Positions 5,804-15,137 of a stretch of DNA of 64,000 nt are shown here, in pieces (position 1 is the first letter of the stretch; every line of letters begins with the position of its first letter). The DNA lies in assembly GCA_900550195.1 (NCBI GenBank), contig URRB01000010.1:1-64000 (forward strand), written 5' to 3'. The stretch comes from an uncultured Collinsella sp. GTDB lineage: Bacteria > Actinomycetota > Coriobacteriia > Coriobacteriales > Coriobacteriaceae. The translations under genes and the position numbers were made by a program. The notes under the pieces were generated by a model. It made no database searches, was not told the origin of the DNA, and worked only from the letters and a program-made list of their open reading frames with translations.

Positions 5804-8164
5804 CTACACACGGCGCTTGAGCTGAGCTCCGCCTTCGCCGGGCATAAGACGGCGAGCGTCGTAGACCGAATCGACACTGCTGATGGAAGCCAGCAGCGGA
5901 TCCAGACCGCTCGCGTCCGAGATCTCGACCATAAAGCGCAGGGTTGCAATACCCTCGCGGTTGGTCGACGTGGCGGCAGAAAGGATATTGCCGCCCGCAT
6001 CGCCAATGGCAATGGTGACATCCTTGAGCAGGCCCATGCGGTCCAGGCACTCGACCACGATCTCGACCTGGAAGAGGGTGTCGGCAGCGCCGTCCCACTC
6101 CACATCGATCATGCGCTCGGGATGTTCCATAAGACCCTTGACGTTGGGGCAGTTGGCGCGATGCACCGAAACGCCACGACCGCGCGTGATGAAGCCGACG
6201 ATGTCGTCGCCCGTCACGGGGTTGCAGCAATGAGCCAGACGGACCAGCAGGCCGCTGTTGCTCTCGCCCTTGACGATAATGCCGTTACTAGCGCTCTTGC
6301 CGCGCTTTTGCGGCTTGCGGTTGGAGCCGCGAGCAGGCTGCTTCACGACCTCGGCGATAGCCTCGGCCTTGGTGAGCTGTTCCTCGGGCTTGGGGTCCAA
6401 GATTTGCTCGACCTTATTGCCCACAGCGCGCGGGGCAACCTTGCCGGCGCCGACGGCGGCAAACAGGTCCTCGAGCTGCTTGAAGTTAAACTGCTCCGCC
6501 ACGGCGTTGAGTGCACGCGTCGAACGCGGCGTAGAAATGCCATAGCCACGCTTACGCAGGTCCTTGGCCAGCATATCGCGACCGGCGGCAGCGTCGTCGT
6601 CCTTGGTCGCAGCGGCAAAATAGCGGCGGATCTTTGACTTGGCGGAAGGTGTCTTAACGATCTTGAGCCAATCGCGCGACGGCTTGGAACTCTTGTTAGT
6701 CAGGATCTCGACACGGTCACCCGTCTTAATCTCGTGCGTGAGCGGAGCCACCGCACCGTTGATTTTGGCGCCGACGCAGTGGTTTCCCACCTCGGTGTGA
6801 ACGGCATAGGCAAAGTCGAGCGGCGTGGAGCCGGCACGAAGCGCCATGACCTCGCCTTTGGGCGTGAAGACAAAGATCTCCTGATCGAACAGATCGACCT
6901 TCAGCGAGTGCAGGTATTCCTTGGCATCGGTGATCTCGTCGGAAGCCGCCCAATCGAGCGAATGCTTGAGCCAGTTGATCTGGTCGTCCAAACGTTGAGC
7001 GTCATTGGTCTTGGAAGCAGACGATCCGCCCGACTTCTTATATAGCCAGTGGGCGGCAATGCCGTACTCGGCCTGCTCATGCATCTGGTAGGTTCGAATC
7101 TGAATCTCGAGCGGACGAGCCGTAGGGCCGATGACCGTCGTGTGGAGCGACTGGTAGTTATTGACCTTGGGCATGGCGATATAGTCTTTAAAGCGACCGG
7201 GCATGGGGTGCCACAGCGTATGCACCGCGCCGAGCGTGGAGTAGCAATCGCGCACCGAATGCGTGATGACGCGCAGTGCCACCAGGTCGTAGATCTCGGA
7301 GAATTCCTTGCCCTTGCGCTTCATCTTTTGGTAGATGGACCAATAGTGCTTGGAACGGCCGTTGATCTGGAAGTCCTCCAGGCCAATGCGGTTGAGTTCG
7401 TCGGTGAGTGTCTTGATGGTCTCGGCAAGGTAGCGCTCGCGGACCTCGCGCGACTCAGCCACCATGCGCGCGATGCGCTGGTAGGCATCGGGCTCCAGGT
7501 AGAAGAAGGACAGGTCCTCGAGCTCCCACTTAATAGAGCTCATGCCCAGGCGGTCAGCCAAGGGCGCGTACACGTCCATGGTCTCGCGAGCCTTAAACAG
7601 GCGACGATCCTCGCGCAGGGCTGCCAGCGTTCGCATGTTGTGCAGACGGTCGGCAAGTTTAACGATGATGACGCGAATGTCCTTGGACATGGCGAGGAAC
7701 ATCTTGCGCAGCGTGAGCGCCTGCTTCTCGTCCATGCTGTCGACTTCGATGTTGGTGAGCTTGGTCACGCCATCGACGAGCTCGGCCACCGTATCGCCAA
7801 ACAGGCCGGAAACATCGGTGAGCGAGGTCTCGGTGTCCTCGACGGTATCGTGCAACAGCGCGGCGCACACCACGTCACAATCCATCTTGAGATCGGCCAA
7901 AATGATGGCAACCTCGACGGGATGGTTAATGTACATCTCACCCGAGCGGCGCTTTTGGTTACAGTGTTTCTCGGCGGCAAAGCAGTAGGCTTGCTCCACC
8001 TTGGAGAAGTCGTCCTCATTCATATATTTGAGGCACAAGCGCTCCAGCTTGTCGTAGCTGTCCGCCATAATCTCGGGCGGCAGCTCATCGGCATGCTTAT
8101 AGTGCTCCATCTCCGAAAACGGCTGGAGGGTGGAATCATGGGCGGTACGGGCTGCGGCATCCAT
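5804..8164 (-). CDS. relA: Bifunctional (p)ppGpp synthetase/hydrolase
   Basis: Long RelA/SpoT-homolog (Rel) of 786 residues that makes and degrades the alarmone (p)ppGpp in the stringent response. Domains in order: HD hydrolase (AALLHDTVEDT, His105-Asp106; KLADRLHNMRTL) near 50-190, synthetase (residues 240-370) with RFKDYIAMPKVNNYQSLHT, TGS (IFVFTPKGEVMALRAGSTPLDFAYAVH) near 435-495, and a conserved-cysteine/ACT C-terminal region (AHCCNPVTGDDIVGFITRGRGVSVHRANCPN). The hydrolase residues are intact and the synthetase carries RFKD, so both activities are expected, as for the single Rel of most Actinobacteria. It is 15 bases after the RecJ-like gene on the same strand, so the two are probably co-transcribed. 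Confidence 0.96.
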   Translation of the reverse strand: MDAAARTAHDSTLQPFSEMEHYKHADELPPEIMADSYDKLERLCLKYMNEDDFSKVEQAYCFAAEKHCNQKRRSGEMYINHPVEVAIILADLKMDCDVVCAALLHDTVEDTETSLTDVSGLFGDTVAELVDGVTKLTNIEVDSMDEKQALTLRKMFLAMSKDIRVIIVKLADRLHNMRTLAALREDRRLFKARETMDVYAPLADRLGMSSIKWELEDLSFFYLEPDAYQRIARMVAESREVRERYLAETIKTLTDELNRIGLEDFQINGRSKHYWSIYQKMKRKGKEFSEIYDLVALRVITHSVRDCYSTLGAVHTLWHPMPGRFKDYIAMPKVNNYQSLHTTVIGPTARPLEIQIRTYQMHEQAEYGIAAHWLYKKSGGSSASKTNDAQRLDDQINWLKHSLDWAASDEITDAKEYLHSLKVDLFDQEIFVFTPKGEVMALRAGSTPLDFAYAVHTEVGNHCVGAKINGAVAPLTHEIKTGDRVEILTNKSSKPSRDWLKIVKTPSAKSKIRRYFAAATKDDDAAAGRDMLAKDLRKRGYGISTPRSTRALNAVAEQFNFKQLEDLFAAVGAGKVAPRAVGNKVEQILDPKPEEQLTKAEAIAEVVKQPARGSNRKPQKRGKSASNGIIVKGESNSGLLVRLAHCCNPVTGDDIVGFITRGRGVSVHRANCPNVKGLMEHPERMIDVEWDGAADTLFQVEIVVECLDRMGLLKDVTIAIGDAGGNILSAATSTNREGIATLRFMVEISDASGLDPLLASISSVDSVYDARRLMPGEGGAQLKRRV

Positions 8165-8179
8165 CGAGGTCCCCTTCCC

Positions 8180-11100
8180 CTAGGCCCGCGGTACGATCGG
8201 GCGGTTAACTTTGGCTAGCATATCAGAAGCGCACGAATCGAGCGCCCAACTCCGGAAAGCCGAGAACTCCATGCGCGAGCGCAAGCCCTCCAAATAGCGA
8301 ATTGACCTGCTCAATTGCACGCGGCCGGGGTTTTCGGCCATCGCGATGCGACGGGTGTCGTCAAACCCCGAAACGCGACAAAAACCAAGCTCTTCGAAGA
8401 TTCCCAAGCCGCTTTCCACCGAGCGCTCGTCGACCGGCGTGCGAGCATCGATGGCAAGGCACATCTGCGCGATGTCGATATCGCTCGCGCTAAAGAAATC
8501 GTCCCCGGTCTTGCCGCGGTTGGAGCGCCACATGGTCTGCAGCGCGCGATAGAGCGTGACGAGCTCGTCGCGCTCGGGCGCATAGCAGTCGAGTAGGCGC
8601 TCGTTAATACGGGCGTCACGCGACGAATAGAGTAGATGGATCACGGCGGGTTGGCCATCGCGACCGGCGCGGCCGCTCATCTGGTTAAACTCAATGCCGC
8701 CAAACGGCATGTGATAGAGCACGACATGGCGAATATCGGGAAGGTTGACGCCCTCGCCAAAGGCGGATGTCGAGACGATGCAGCTGAGGCTGCCGTCTCG
8801 AAACGCCTCCTCTACGCGATGGCGGTCGGTGCGCGTAAGGCCAGCGTTATAGAACGCGATACGGGTCGCACAGTCGGGAACGCGTTTGCGTAGTGTCTTG
8901 GCGAGCGCCACGGACTGGTCGCGCGAATTGACGTAAATGACGGTCTTCTCCCCCGTCGCCACGATCGACACCAAACGGTTCTCGCGACTTGCAAGATCAC
9001 GGTCGTCCTCGAGCTGCAGGTTCTCGCGCACCGTCTCGTCGACCACCGTGTGAGTGATCGGAAGCATGCGGGCAAGCTCGGCCACGACCGGAGCCGTCGC
9101 GGTGGCCGTCGCGGCCATAACGACCGGGTCGCCCAGGGCTTTGAGGATATCGGGCATGTCGAGATAGGCGCTGCGGTCGCCGCCCTTGGCAAGGCCAGCG
9201 TGGTGCGCCTCATCGATAACGACAAAACCGATGCGCCCCGAACGCGCAAAGCGGTCGCGGTGAATGGACAGGAACTCGGGCGTCGTGAGCACGATGCCGG
9301 TACGGCCCGAAGCCAAGCCGGCAAACACGTCATCGCGCGCCGCCTCCACGGTCTCGCCGGTCAGCACGCCAACGCCAATGCCAAGCGATGCCATCGTCGA
9401 CGAGAGGTGATAGGCCTGGTCGGCAACAAGCGCACGCAGCGGATAGACAAAGATGCTCGCACGTCCGCGAAGCACCGCCTCACGCGCGGCATGTACATGG
9501 AAGATGAGCGACTTGCCGCGCCCCGTTCCCATAACGGCCAGAACACTTTGGTGATCGGCCAGGGCATCGAGCGCCTCGACCTGCGCGCGGTGCGGCTGGT
9601 TCGAGCCGATAAAGCTATGGATAAGCGAGCGCGTGAGCTCGGTATAGGAAAGCTGGGCGAGCGTCTCGCGCTTGCGCGACTCCAGGCGCAGGCCAGAATC
9701 CGCCGGCTGCACGCCACGACGAAGCTCGCATGCCGGATCGTCGACGCCGGGCAGCGTGGTATCGCGGACCAGAACATCCTTGATCATGAGCTTGGGCTTC
9801 ACACGCCCCTGCCAATGCTCGGCAACGGCCTCGAACACCAAGTCGACAGCGCTATCGCAGTTGATGAGCTTATCGATTTGCGGCACGCGGAACATGATGG
9901 CCGGCACGCTCGCGGCGCCATCGGTCGCCACAAAGCGCATGTGCTCGCCGGTTTTGCCCACCACGGCGCGATCGCACATCGTCACGCCCTCGGCGGCCAG
10001 CAGCGGCACCTTGTTGCCCTGGCCAAACGGCTCAAGACGGGAAATCTGCTCTATAGTCTCGATATTCAGCTCGGAAAGGTCGACCGTGGCGGCAACCTCG
10101 TCGATGTCTTCAAAGTCCTCAGCGGGAATCTCCGATAGCACGGCGGAAAGGCGACGACGGAATTCATCGAGCTTGGATGCCTCGATGGTCACACCCACCG
10201 CACCGGCATGTCCGCCGCGACGAATCAGCAGGTCGGAACAGCGCTCGACGGCGTCAAACAGGTTAACTTTGCCCACCGAGCGACCAGAGCCGCGCGCGAT
10301 ACCGTCCTCGATCGAGAACAGCAGCGCCGGCACGTGATAGCGGTTGGTCAGACGGCTTGCCACGATGCCCTTGACGCCCTCGTGCCAGCCTTCGCCGCCC
10401 ACAACGATCGCGCGCCCGCCGTCATAGGTCTCCTCGACCTTTGCCATGGCATCGCGCGTGAGCTCCGCCTCGATCTCACGGCGCTGGCGGTTGATTTCCT
10501 CGAGCTCAGCCGCCAGCGCGCTTGCTTCGATGGGATTGCGGGCAAGCAGCAGGTCGAGCGCCAGCTTGGGATCGGCCATGCGGCCGGCAGCGTTTAAGCG
10601 GGGAATGAGCGAGAATGACAGGCCATCCGCCGTAATGCTCGAAAGGTCCGCCTTGGCAAGCGCGGCAAGCGCGATATAGCCGGGGCGAGCGGTTACGCGC
10701 ATCTGCTGGATGCCCTCGGCAACCAGCGCGCGGTTCTCGGGCGTGAGCGGCATCATGTCGGACACGGTGCCCAGCGCCGCGACCTCGATTAGCGAACGCC
10801 AATACGACGGCTTGCCCAGGCGCTCACCCAGGACTTGCACCAGCTTGAGCGCCACACCAGCACCGGCAAGCTCGCGCGAGGGGCCCTCGTCCTCGAGCTT
10901 GGGGTCGGTCAGGGGCACACCCTGCGGCACCTGGTCGGAGGGCTCGTGATGGTCCGTGACCACCAAATCGATCCCCAGGTCCTCCAAATAGGAAACCTCT
11001 TCCTTGGCGGCAATGCCGTTATCGACGGTCACGATCAGCTGGGGGCGAGCGAGCTCGTTAACGCGGTCGAGTGCCGCGCGCGAAAGACCGTAGCCCTCAT

Positions 11101-11467
11101 CAAAGCGGTGCGGAATAAACGGCGTGACATCGGCGCCAAACGTGCGCAGCGCCTCGGTCAACAGGCAGGTCGACGTAATACCGTCAACGTCAAAATCACC
11201 AAAGACGGCGATGCGTTCGTGGTTGCGAATGGCGCGCTCGACACGATCGGCAACAACCGACATGCCCGGAATGACGAGCGGATCGGCCCAATCACGGTCG
11301 AGCGAAGGCGTCAAAAATAGCTGTCCTTCCTCAATCGAGGCAATGCCGTGCGCAACCATAATGCGTGCCACCAGCCCGGGTATGCCCAGACCAGCCGAAA
11401 GCTCCTTTTCGAGCTCGGGATTTTGCTGAGCGACCGCCCAGCGATGCGTCGTCTTAAGCGATGACAT
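8180..11467 (-). CDS. recJ: RecJ-like exonuclease fused to a RecQ-type DEAH helicase
   Basis: Protein of 1095 residues joining two enzymes. Residues 1-600 are RecJ, the 5'-3' single-strand DNA exonuclease: DFDVDG (91-96), VTDHHEP (DHH 172-174), ALGTVSDMMPL, SLIPRLNAAGRM, the DHHA1 motif RRGGHAGAVGVT (416-427) and LEPFGQGN leading into an OB domain. Residues 610-960 are a superfamily 2 helicase: Walker A GTGRGKS (647-653), DEAH (752-755), TATAT, SAFGEGVN and QMSGRAGRDG (929-938). Ordinary RecJ is about 570 residues. The helicase core resembles RecQ, though no zinc or HRDC domain was recognised. A GTG upstream (11512) is possible, but the ATG at 11467 has a GGGGGTGG ribosome site. RecQ and RecJ act together in RecF-pathway resection, so the fusion makes biochemical sense. 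Confidence 0.93.
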   Translation of the reverse strand: MSSLKTTHRWAVAQQNPELEKELSAGLGIPGLVARIMVAHGIASIEEGQLFLTPSLDRDWADPLVIPGMSVVADRVERAIRNHERIAVFGDFDVDGITSTCLLTEALRTFGADVTPFIPHRFDEGYGLSRAALDRVNELARPQLIVTVDNGIAAKEEVSYLEDLGIDLVVTDHHEPSDQVPQGVPLTDPKLEDEGPSRELAGAGVALKLVQVLGERLGKPSYWRSLIEVAALGTVSDMMPLTPENRALVAEGIQQMRVTARPGYIALAALAKADLSSITADGLSFSLIPRLNAAGRMADPKLALDLLLARNPIEASALAAELEEINRQRREIEAELTRDAMAKVEETYDGGRAIVVGGEGWHEGVKGIVASRLTNRYHVPALLFSIEDGIARGSGRSVGKVNLFDAVERCSDLLIRRGGHAGAVGVTIEASKLDEFRRRLSAVLSEIPAEDFEDIDEVAATVDLSELNIETIEQISRLEPFGQGNKVPLLAAEGVTMCDRAVVGKTGEHMRFVATDGAASVPAIMFRVPQIDKLINCDSAVDLVFEAVAEHWQGRVKPKLMIKDVLVRDTTLPGVDDPACELRRGVQPADSGLRLESRKRETLAQLSYTELTRSLIHSFIGSNQPHRAQVEALDALADHQSVLAVMGTGRGKSLIFHVHAAREAVLRGRASIFVYPLRALVADQAYHLSSTMASLGIGVGVLTGETVEAARDDVFAGLASGRTGIVLTTPEFLSIHRDRFARSGRIGFVVIDEAHHAGLAKGGDRSAYLDMPDILKALGDPVVMAATATATAPVVAELARMLPITHTVVDETVRENLQLEDDRDLASRENRLVSIVATGEKTVIYVNSRDQSVALAKTLRKRVPDCATRIAFYNAGLTRTDRHRVEEAFRDGSLSCIVSTSAFGEGVNLPDIRHVVLYHMPFGGIEFNQMSGRAGRDGQPAVIHLLYSSRDARINERLLDCYAPERDELVTLYRALQTMWRSNRGKTGDDFFSASDIDIAQMCLAIDARTPVDERSVESGLGIFEELGFCRVSGFDDTRRIAMAENPGRVQLSRSIRYLEGLRSRMEFSAFRSWALDSCASDMLAKVNRPIVPRA

Positions 11468-11741
11468 AGGCGCCCACCCCCGATAGGGGCAGGTCGCCGC
11501 GATACCTCTCACGGTTCATAGCGATGAGTCCTCTGTGTATGCCCGCTTCGGCAGGCAGATCTGTTGAACGGATTTATTATACCGTGCGGCACGGACGCAG
11601 AACCTCGCAGCACGCCGTGGTTTCGGTAAACGATGACGGTAATAGCCTCGAAATAATCGAGCGTTTCTGACGCATGGACTCATGCGAGCGTCTAGCATAT
11701 CCATTCAAACGAGTTCGCGGATAAAGGGAGTCACGGGGCAT

Positions 11742-12740
11742 ATGAAGCAATGGGTTGGACTGGGAAAGTTCCTCGCGGGGCACATGCAGGTCATCGTTCC
11801 GATTTGCGTAACGCTCGGCGTGCTCTTTCCCCAGCAGATCGGCGTACTCAAGCCCATCGTTCCCGCCCTCTTCGCCTTTATGACGTTCCAAGGTGCGCTC
11901 AGCAACACCTTCCACCAGGTCGCTGAGGTGTTCCGCCGTCCCCTGCACCTGATTTTGGCGCTGCTCGTCTCGGCGGTGCTTATTCCCATAGCAGCCTATG
12001 CCATGGGATCGCTGTTCTTTGGCTCCAATCCCAACCTTGTCTGCGGCATCGTGCTCGAGTACAGCGTACCCGTGGCGGTCACTGCCTTTATGTGGATTAG
12101 CATGTTCGGCGGCAACGGCCCGCTCGCGCTCACCATCATCCTGACGTCCTCGGTTATCTCGCCTGTGACGATTCCGCTCACGCTGAAGCTCTTGCTGGGT
12201 GCCACCGTCTCGATCGATGTGCTGAGCATGATGCAGGACATGGCCTTTATGATCGCCATCCCCGCCGTGCTCGGCATCGTGATCAACGAGCTCACACGTG
12301 GATGGGGACACGAGAAGCTCTCCCCCGCGCTCTCGCCCGCCTGCAAGTTCATGATGATGGGCATTATCGCCTCCAACTCCACCGCCATGAGCGAGTACGT
12401 CCTGCACATGAACGCGATGCGTCTGGAAGTCGCCCTCTTTATTTTGACCTTCGCCATCAGCGGCTTTGTCGTCGGTTTTCTGGTCGCCCGTGCGCTGCAT
12501 CTGCCATATAGCGAGACGACTACCATGTGCTTTACCTGCGGCATGCGTAACATCTCTTCGGGCGCCGTCATCGCCACACAGTACTTTCCAGGCGAAGTCG
12601 TGTTTCCCGTCATGTGCGGAACGCTGTTTCAGCAGATACTCGCCTCGTTTATCGGGCATCTCTTTGAGCGTCTGACCGACGAGGAGCGCGCCGCCCAGCG
12701 CAAGCGTGTCGAGGCCGGCCGCGACGCCATGGCGCGCTAG
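11742..12740 (+). CDS. Bile acid:sodium symporter family (BASS) transporter
   Basis: Integral membrane protein of 332 residues with about nine or ten hydrophobic segments. It matches the BASS superfamily in layout: LFPQQIGVLKPIVPALFAFMTFQ near the N-terminus, the internal EYSVPVAVTAFMWISMFGGN, TSSVISPVTIP, and the late TCGMRNISSGAVIATQYFP segment, a position used for sodium and substrate binding. The family imports bile acids, pantoate or other organic anions with sodium; the substrate cannot be told. The frame opens at 11682 but the ATG at 11742 begins a normal N-terminus (MKQWVGLGKFLAGHMQ). It is transcribed alone, divergent from the RecJ fusion and convergent with the next gene. Confidence 0.8.
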   Translation: MKQWVGLGKFLAGHMQVIVPICVTLGVLFPQQIGVLKPIVPALFAFMTFQGALSNTFHQVAEVFRRPLHLILALLVSAVLIPIAAYAMGSLFFGSNPNLVCGIVLEYSVPVAVTAFMWISMFGGNGPLALTIILTSSVISPVTIPLTLKLLLGATVSIDVLSMMQDMAFMIAIPAVLGIVINELTRGWGHEKLSPALSPACKFMMMGIIASNSTAMSEYVLHMNAMRLEVALFILTFAISGFVVGFLVARALHLPYSETTTMCFTCGMRNISSGAVIATQYFPGEVVFPVMCGTLFQQILASFIGHLFERLTDEERAAQRKRVEAGRDAMAR

Positions 12741-12770
12741 ACTGTCCGCATTACACGGGTGTTAATCTTG

Positions 12771-13568
12771 CTATACGAGCGTTTCCAGATGCGCACGCAA
12801 GCGCTCAGCATCGATATCGAGCGTTGTCTCGGCATTGACCTGGGCCAAACGATAACCGACAAAGTAGGGCGAAACCACCCAACGCGGCAGCGCCTTGGCA
12901 ATGGTCCGACCGCCCAGGTGATAGAAGAACAAGTTGTACGACTCTGCGCGACCACCGTGGTGCTCGTTCAGGATATAGCGCAGAGCCACCTGGATCGCAT
13001 CGGCGAAGAGATCTGCCTCGGCTTGGTCTCTTGTGTCATCGCTGGCGGCAATTCCCTGCGGGGCTGAAACGTTGACCTCAAAGAACCCCATGATCGGTTC
13101 GGTTGAGATGTTGGCCGCGATTCTCCCCTGTTGCCAGACATTGATGCCTTCGAAATTGGCGGAAGTCAACGAAGCATAGCCGTCTTCCTGCTCCAAACCC
13201 ACAATCTGCATGTGCGGATGAACGAGACTACCGCCCGAGAGAGGACCCTTGTTCTTGTACATGAGCACGCTTCGATACTGCTGTGAATCGATCATCTGCT
13301 GCCAGCAATCCAGGGCAAACCTCATCACATGGTGGAGTTCATCTGGCTCATAGGTCGCCAGGTCGGCATCGTGATCGGCTGACTCGATCAGCACGGTTTG
13401 ACGGGTGGCGCGCAGGGTTTTGAACTTATTCTCGAGCCAGATGCAGTCGCCGTCGCGCCGGATGATATTGGCGAGTCCCTCGGTATCGCAAAAGGGGCAC
13501 GCGGTGCCAGGGCGCCGGTTGTCGTCGGGCTTGCCGCTCGCCTGCTGAACGTCAAATACCAGCGCCAC
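12771..13568 (-). CDS. DUF4931 / GalT-like HIT-superfamily protein
   Basis: Protein of 265 residues with a GalT-like layout: a zinc knuckle CPFC at 24-27 near the N-terminus and a HIT-type catalytic motif VHPHMQIVG (His117-Pro-His119). The family (DUF4931) is related to galactose-1-phosphate uridylyltransferases and Ap4A-cleaving HIT enzymes, so a nucleotidyl-transfer or nucleotide hydrolase activity is likely, substrate unknown. It starts three bases after the cutC stop, indicating co-transcription and probably translational coupling. Confidence 0.7.
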   Translation of the reverse strand: MALVFDVQQASGKPDDNRRPGTACPFCDTEGLANIIRRDGDCIWLENKFKTLRATRQTVLIESADHDADLATYEPDELHHVMRFALDCWQQMIDSQQYRSVLMYKNKGPLSGGSLVHPHMQIVGLEQEDGYASLTSANFEGINVWQQGRIAANISTEPIMGFFEVNVSAPQGIAASDDTRDQAEADLFADAIQVALRYILNEHHGGRAESYNLFFYHLGGRTIAKALPRWVVSPYFVGYRLAQVNAETTLDIDAERLRAHLETLV

Positions 13569-13571
13569 GGG

Positions 13572-14249
13572 TTACGCCTCCAGCGGCACGATCTTGGTGC
13601 CATGGAGCTCGGAGACGCCCAATGCCGCCGCCACGGTATCGCGGTTGGCCGTGGAAATGCCGCCGCCGGGAAGGATGGTCAGGCGGTCGCCCGCATACTC
13701 GATCAAGCGGGCCAGGTTTTCGAAGTTGTCCTCGATCGGCGTACCGGCAGCGCCACCATGCGTCAGGATGCGTGTGATGCCGCAGTCGGCGAGTGTGTCA
13801 ATCGCGTCGAGCTGAGCCTCGGGCGAGAGCTGATCAAACGCCATGTGGAAGGTGATGTCGATGGGCTCACGCTTGCATTCCTCGGTCGCGCAGCCCGCGG
13901 CCATCACGAGAGCGCCCAACGTAAGCTCGTCGAGCGCCCATCCGCCAGCGCAGGGCTTGCAGCTGCCAAAGACCAAGCCGTCAACGCCGGCGCTTACGGC
14001 AAGGCCCAGGTCCATCTCCATCATGCGCAGCTCGTCTTGGTTGTAATGAAAGTCACCGCCACGCGGGCGAATCATGCACATCACTCGCGCGTCATGCTCG
14101 TGAGCATAGCTGACTGTAGCGCTGATAACACCGGCCGAGGGTGTAGTGCCACCGACGGCAAGGTTGTCGCACAGTTCAATACGCCTTGCACCGGCATCGA
14201 TAGCCGCCGGCACCCGCTCAAAGTTCTCGGCACAAAACTCGTACAGCAT
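13572..14249 (-). CDS. cutC: CutC family protein
   Basis: TIM-barrel protein of 225 residues of the CutC family, once named for copper homeostasis in Escherichia coli; a direct copper role is disputed. Motifs: LYEFCAENFERVPAAIDAGARRIELCDNLAVGGTTPS (split here by position, residues 2-38), MIRPRGGDFHYNQDEL and THGGAAGTPIEDN, then LPGGGIS. The frame opens further upstream, but the ATG at 14249 starts at the conserved N-terminus and has a GGGGG site upstream. It is first in a two-gene unit with the DUF4931 gene. Confidence 0.9.
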   Translation of the reverse strand: MLYEFCAENFERVPAAIDAGARRIELCDNLAVGGTTPSAGVISATVSYAHEHDARVMCMIRPRGGDFHYNQDELRMMEMDLGLAVSAGVDGLVFGSCKPCAGGWALDELTLGALVMAAGCATEECKREPIDITFHMAFDQLSPEAQLDAIDTLADCGITRILTHGGAAGTPIEDNFENLARLIEYAGDRLTILPGGGISTANRDTVAAALGVSELHGTKIVPLEA

Positions 14250-14308
14250 AGATAGACCCCCAAAGACAGCAGATGTTTTCCGACGGGCATTGTCACACAT
14301 CCCCATGA

Positions 14309-14375
14309 AGTTGCGGTGGAATAGGGACTCATTTGGCCTCTGGAGCCCGTATTCAGTCCCTATTTCACCGCAACT
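14309..14375. repeat. 21-bp inverted repeat upstream of cutC
   Basis: Arms AGTTGCGGTGGAATAGGGACT (split 14309-14329; given here as positions with ends AGTTGCGG and AGGGACT) and 14355-14375 are complementary at 20 of 21 positions, with a 25-base loop. No gene lies inside. It abuts the livF terminator. It is another of the long intergenic palindromes of this chromosome and could be a mobile palindromic element or an mRNA 3'-end stabiliser. Confidence 0.8.
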
Positions 14376-14413
14376 AAAAAGGGGCGCTGACTGAGATAGT
14401 CAGCGCCCCTTTT
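14376..14413. terminator. Bidirectional terminator after livF
   Basis: A run of A, the stem GGGGCGCTGACT with its complement, and a run of T on the other side. It ends the liv operon on the minus strand, 10 bases past the livF stop, and would also work in the other direction. Confidence 0.9.
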
Positions 14414-14423
14414 GTTAGGTGGG

Positions 14424-15137
14424 TTAGCCTCCGAGGTAGGCCTTGCGGACGTTGTCGTCGTGCAGGAGCTCTTGGCCGGTGCCGGTCATGGTGATCTTGC
14501 CGGTCTCGAGCACGTAACCGCGTGTGGCGATGGAAAGCGCCATCTGCGCATTTTGCTCGACCAGAAGCACCGTGGTGCCGGCCTTGTGCAGGTCCTCGAC
14601 AATCTGGAAGATCTGTTCGATCAGAATCGGTGCCAGACCCATGGAAGGTTCGTCGAGCATAAGCAGTTTGGGGTTACTCATAAGGGCGCGCCCCATAACG
14701 AGCATCTGCTGCTCGCCGCCTGAAAGGGTGCCGGCGACCTGGCGACGACGTTCCTTCAGGCGCGGGAACTGCTCGTAGACGCGCTCCAGGCCCGGAGCCA
14801 CCGTGGACTTGGGCTGCGTATAGGCGCCCATCTCCAGGTTCTCCTCAACCGTCATCTGCAAAAAGGCGCGACGACCCTCGGGAACCTGAGCCAGGCCCTT
14901 ACCAACCAGCTTATCAGCGGGCGTATGGGTAATGTCCTCGCCCATAAACTTGATGGAACCGGTCTTGGAGCGAAGCAGGCCCGAAACGGTCTTGAGCGTT
15001 GTGGACTTGCCGGCACCGTTCGCACCGATCAGGGCCACGATCTCGCCCTCGTTGACGTTAAAGGAGATGTCCTTGATGGCATGGATGGCGCCGTACCAGA
15101 CGTTGATGTTGTAGACGGAAAGCATCGGCTCTGCCAT
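14424..15137 (-). CDS. livF: Branched-chain amino acid ABC transporter, ATP-binding protein LivF
   Basis: ATPase subunit of 237 residues of the Liv importer. Walker A GANGAGKST, signature LSGGEQQML, Walker B LLMLDEPSMGLAP and the switch His in VLLVEQNA are all present. The start (MLSVYNINVWYGAIHAIKDISFNV after a short lead) is typical LivF. It begins directly after the livG stop. It pairs with LivG to drive the LivHM permease at the inner face of the membrane. It is the last gene of livK-H-M-G-F. Confidence 0.96.
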   Translation of the reverse strand: MAEPMLSVYNINVWYGAIHAIKDISFNVNEGEIVALIGANGAGKSTTLKTVSGLLRSKTGSIKFMGEDITHTPADKLVGKGLAQVPEGRRAFLQMTVEENLEMGAYTQPKSTVAPGLERVYEQFPRLKERRRQVAGTLSGGEQQMLVMGRALMSNPKLLMLDEPSMGLAPILIEQIFQIVEDLHKAGTTVLLVEQNAQMALSIATRGYVLETGKITMTGTGQELLHDDNVRKAYLGG

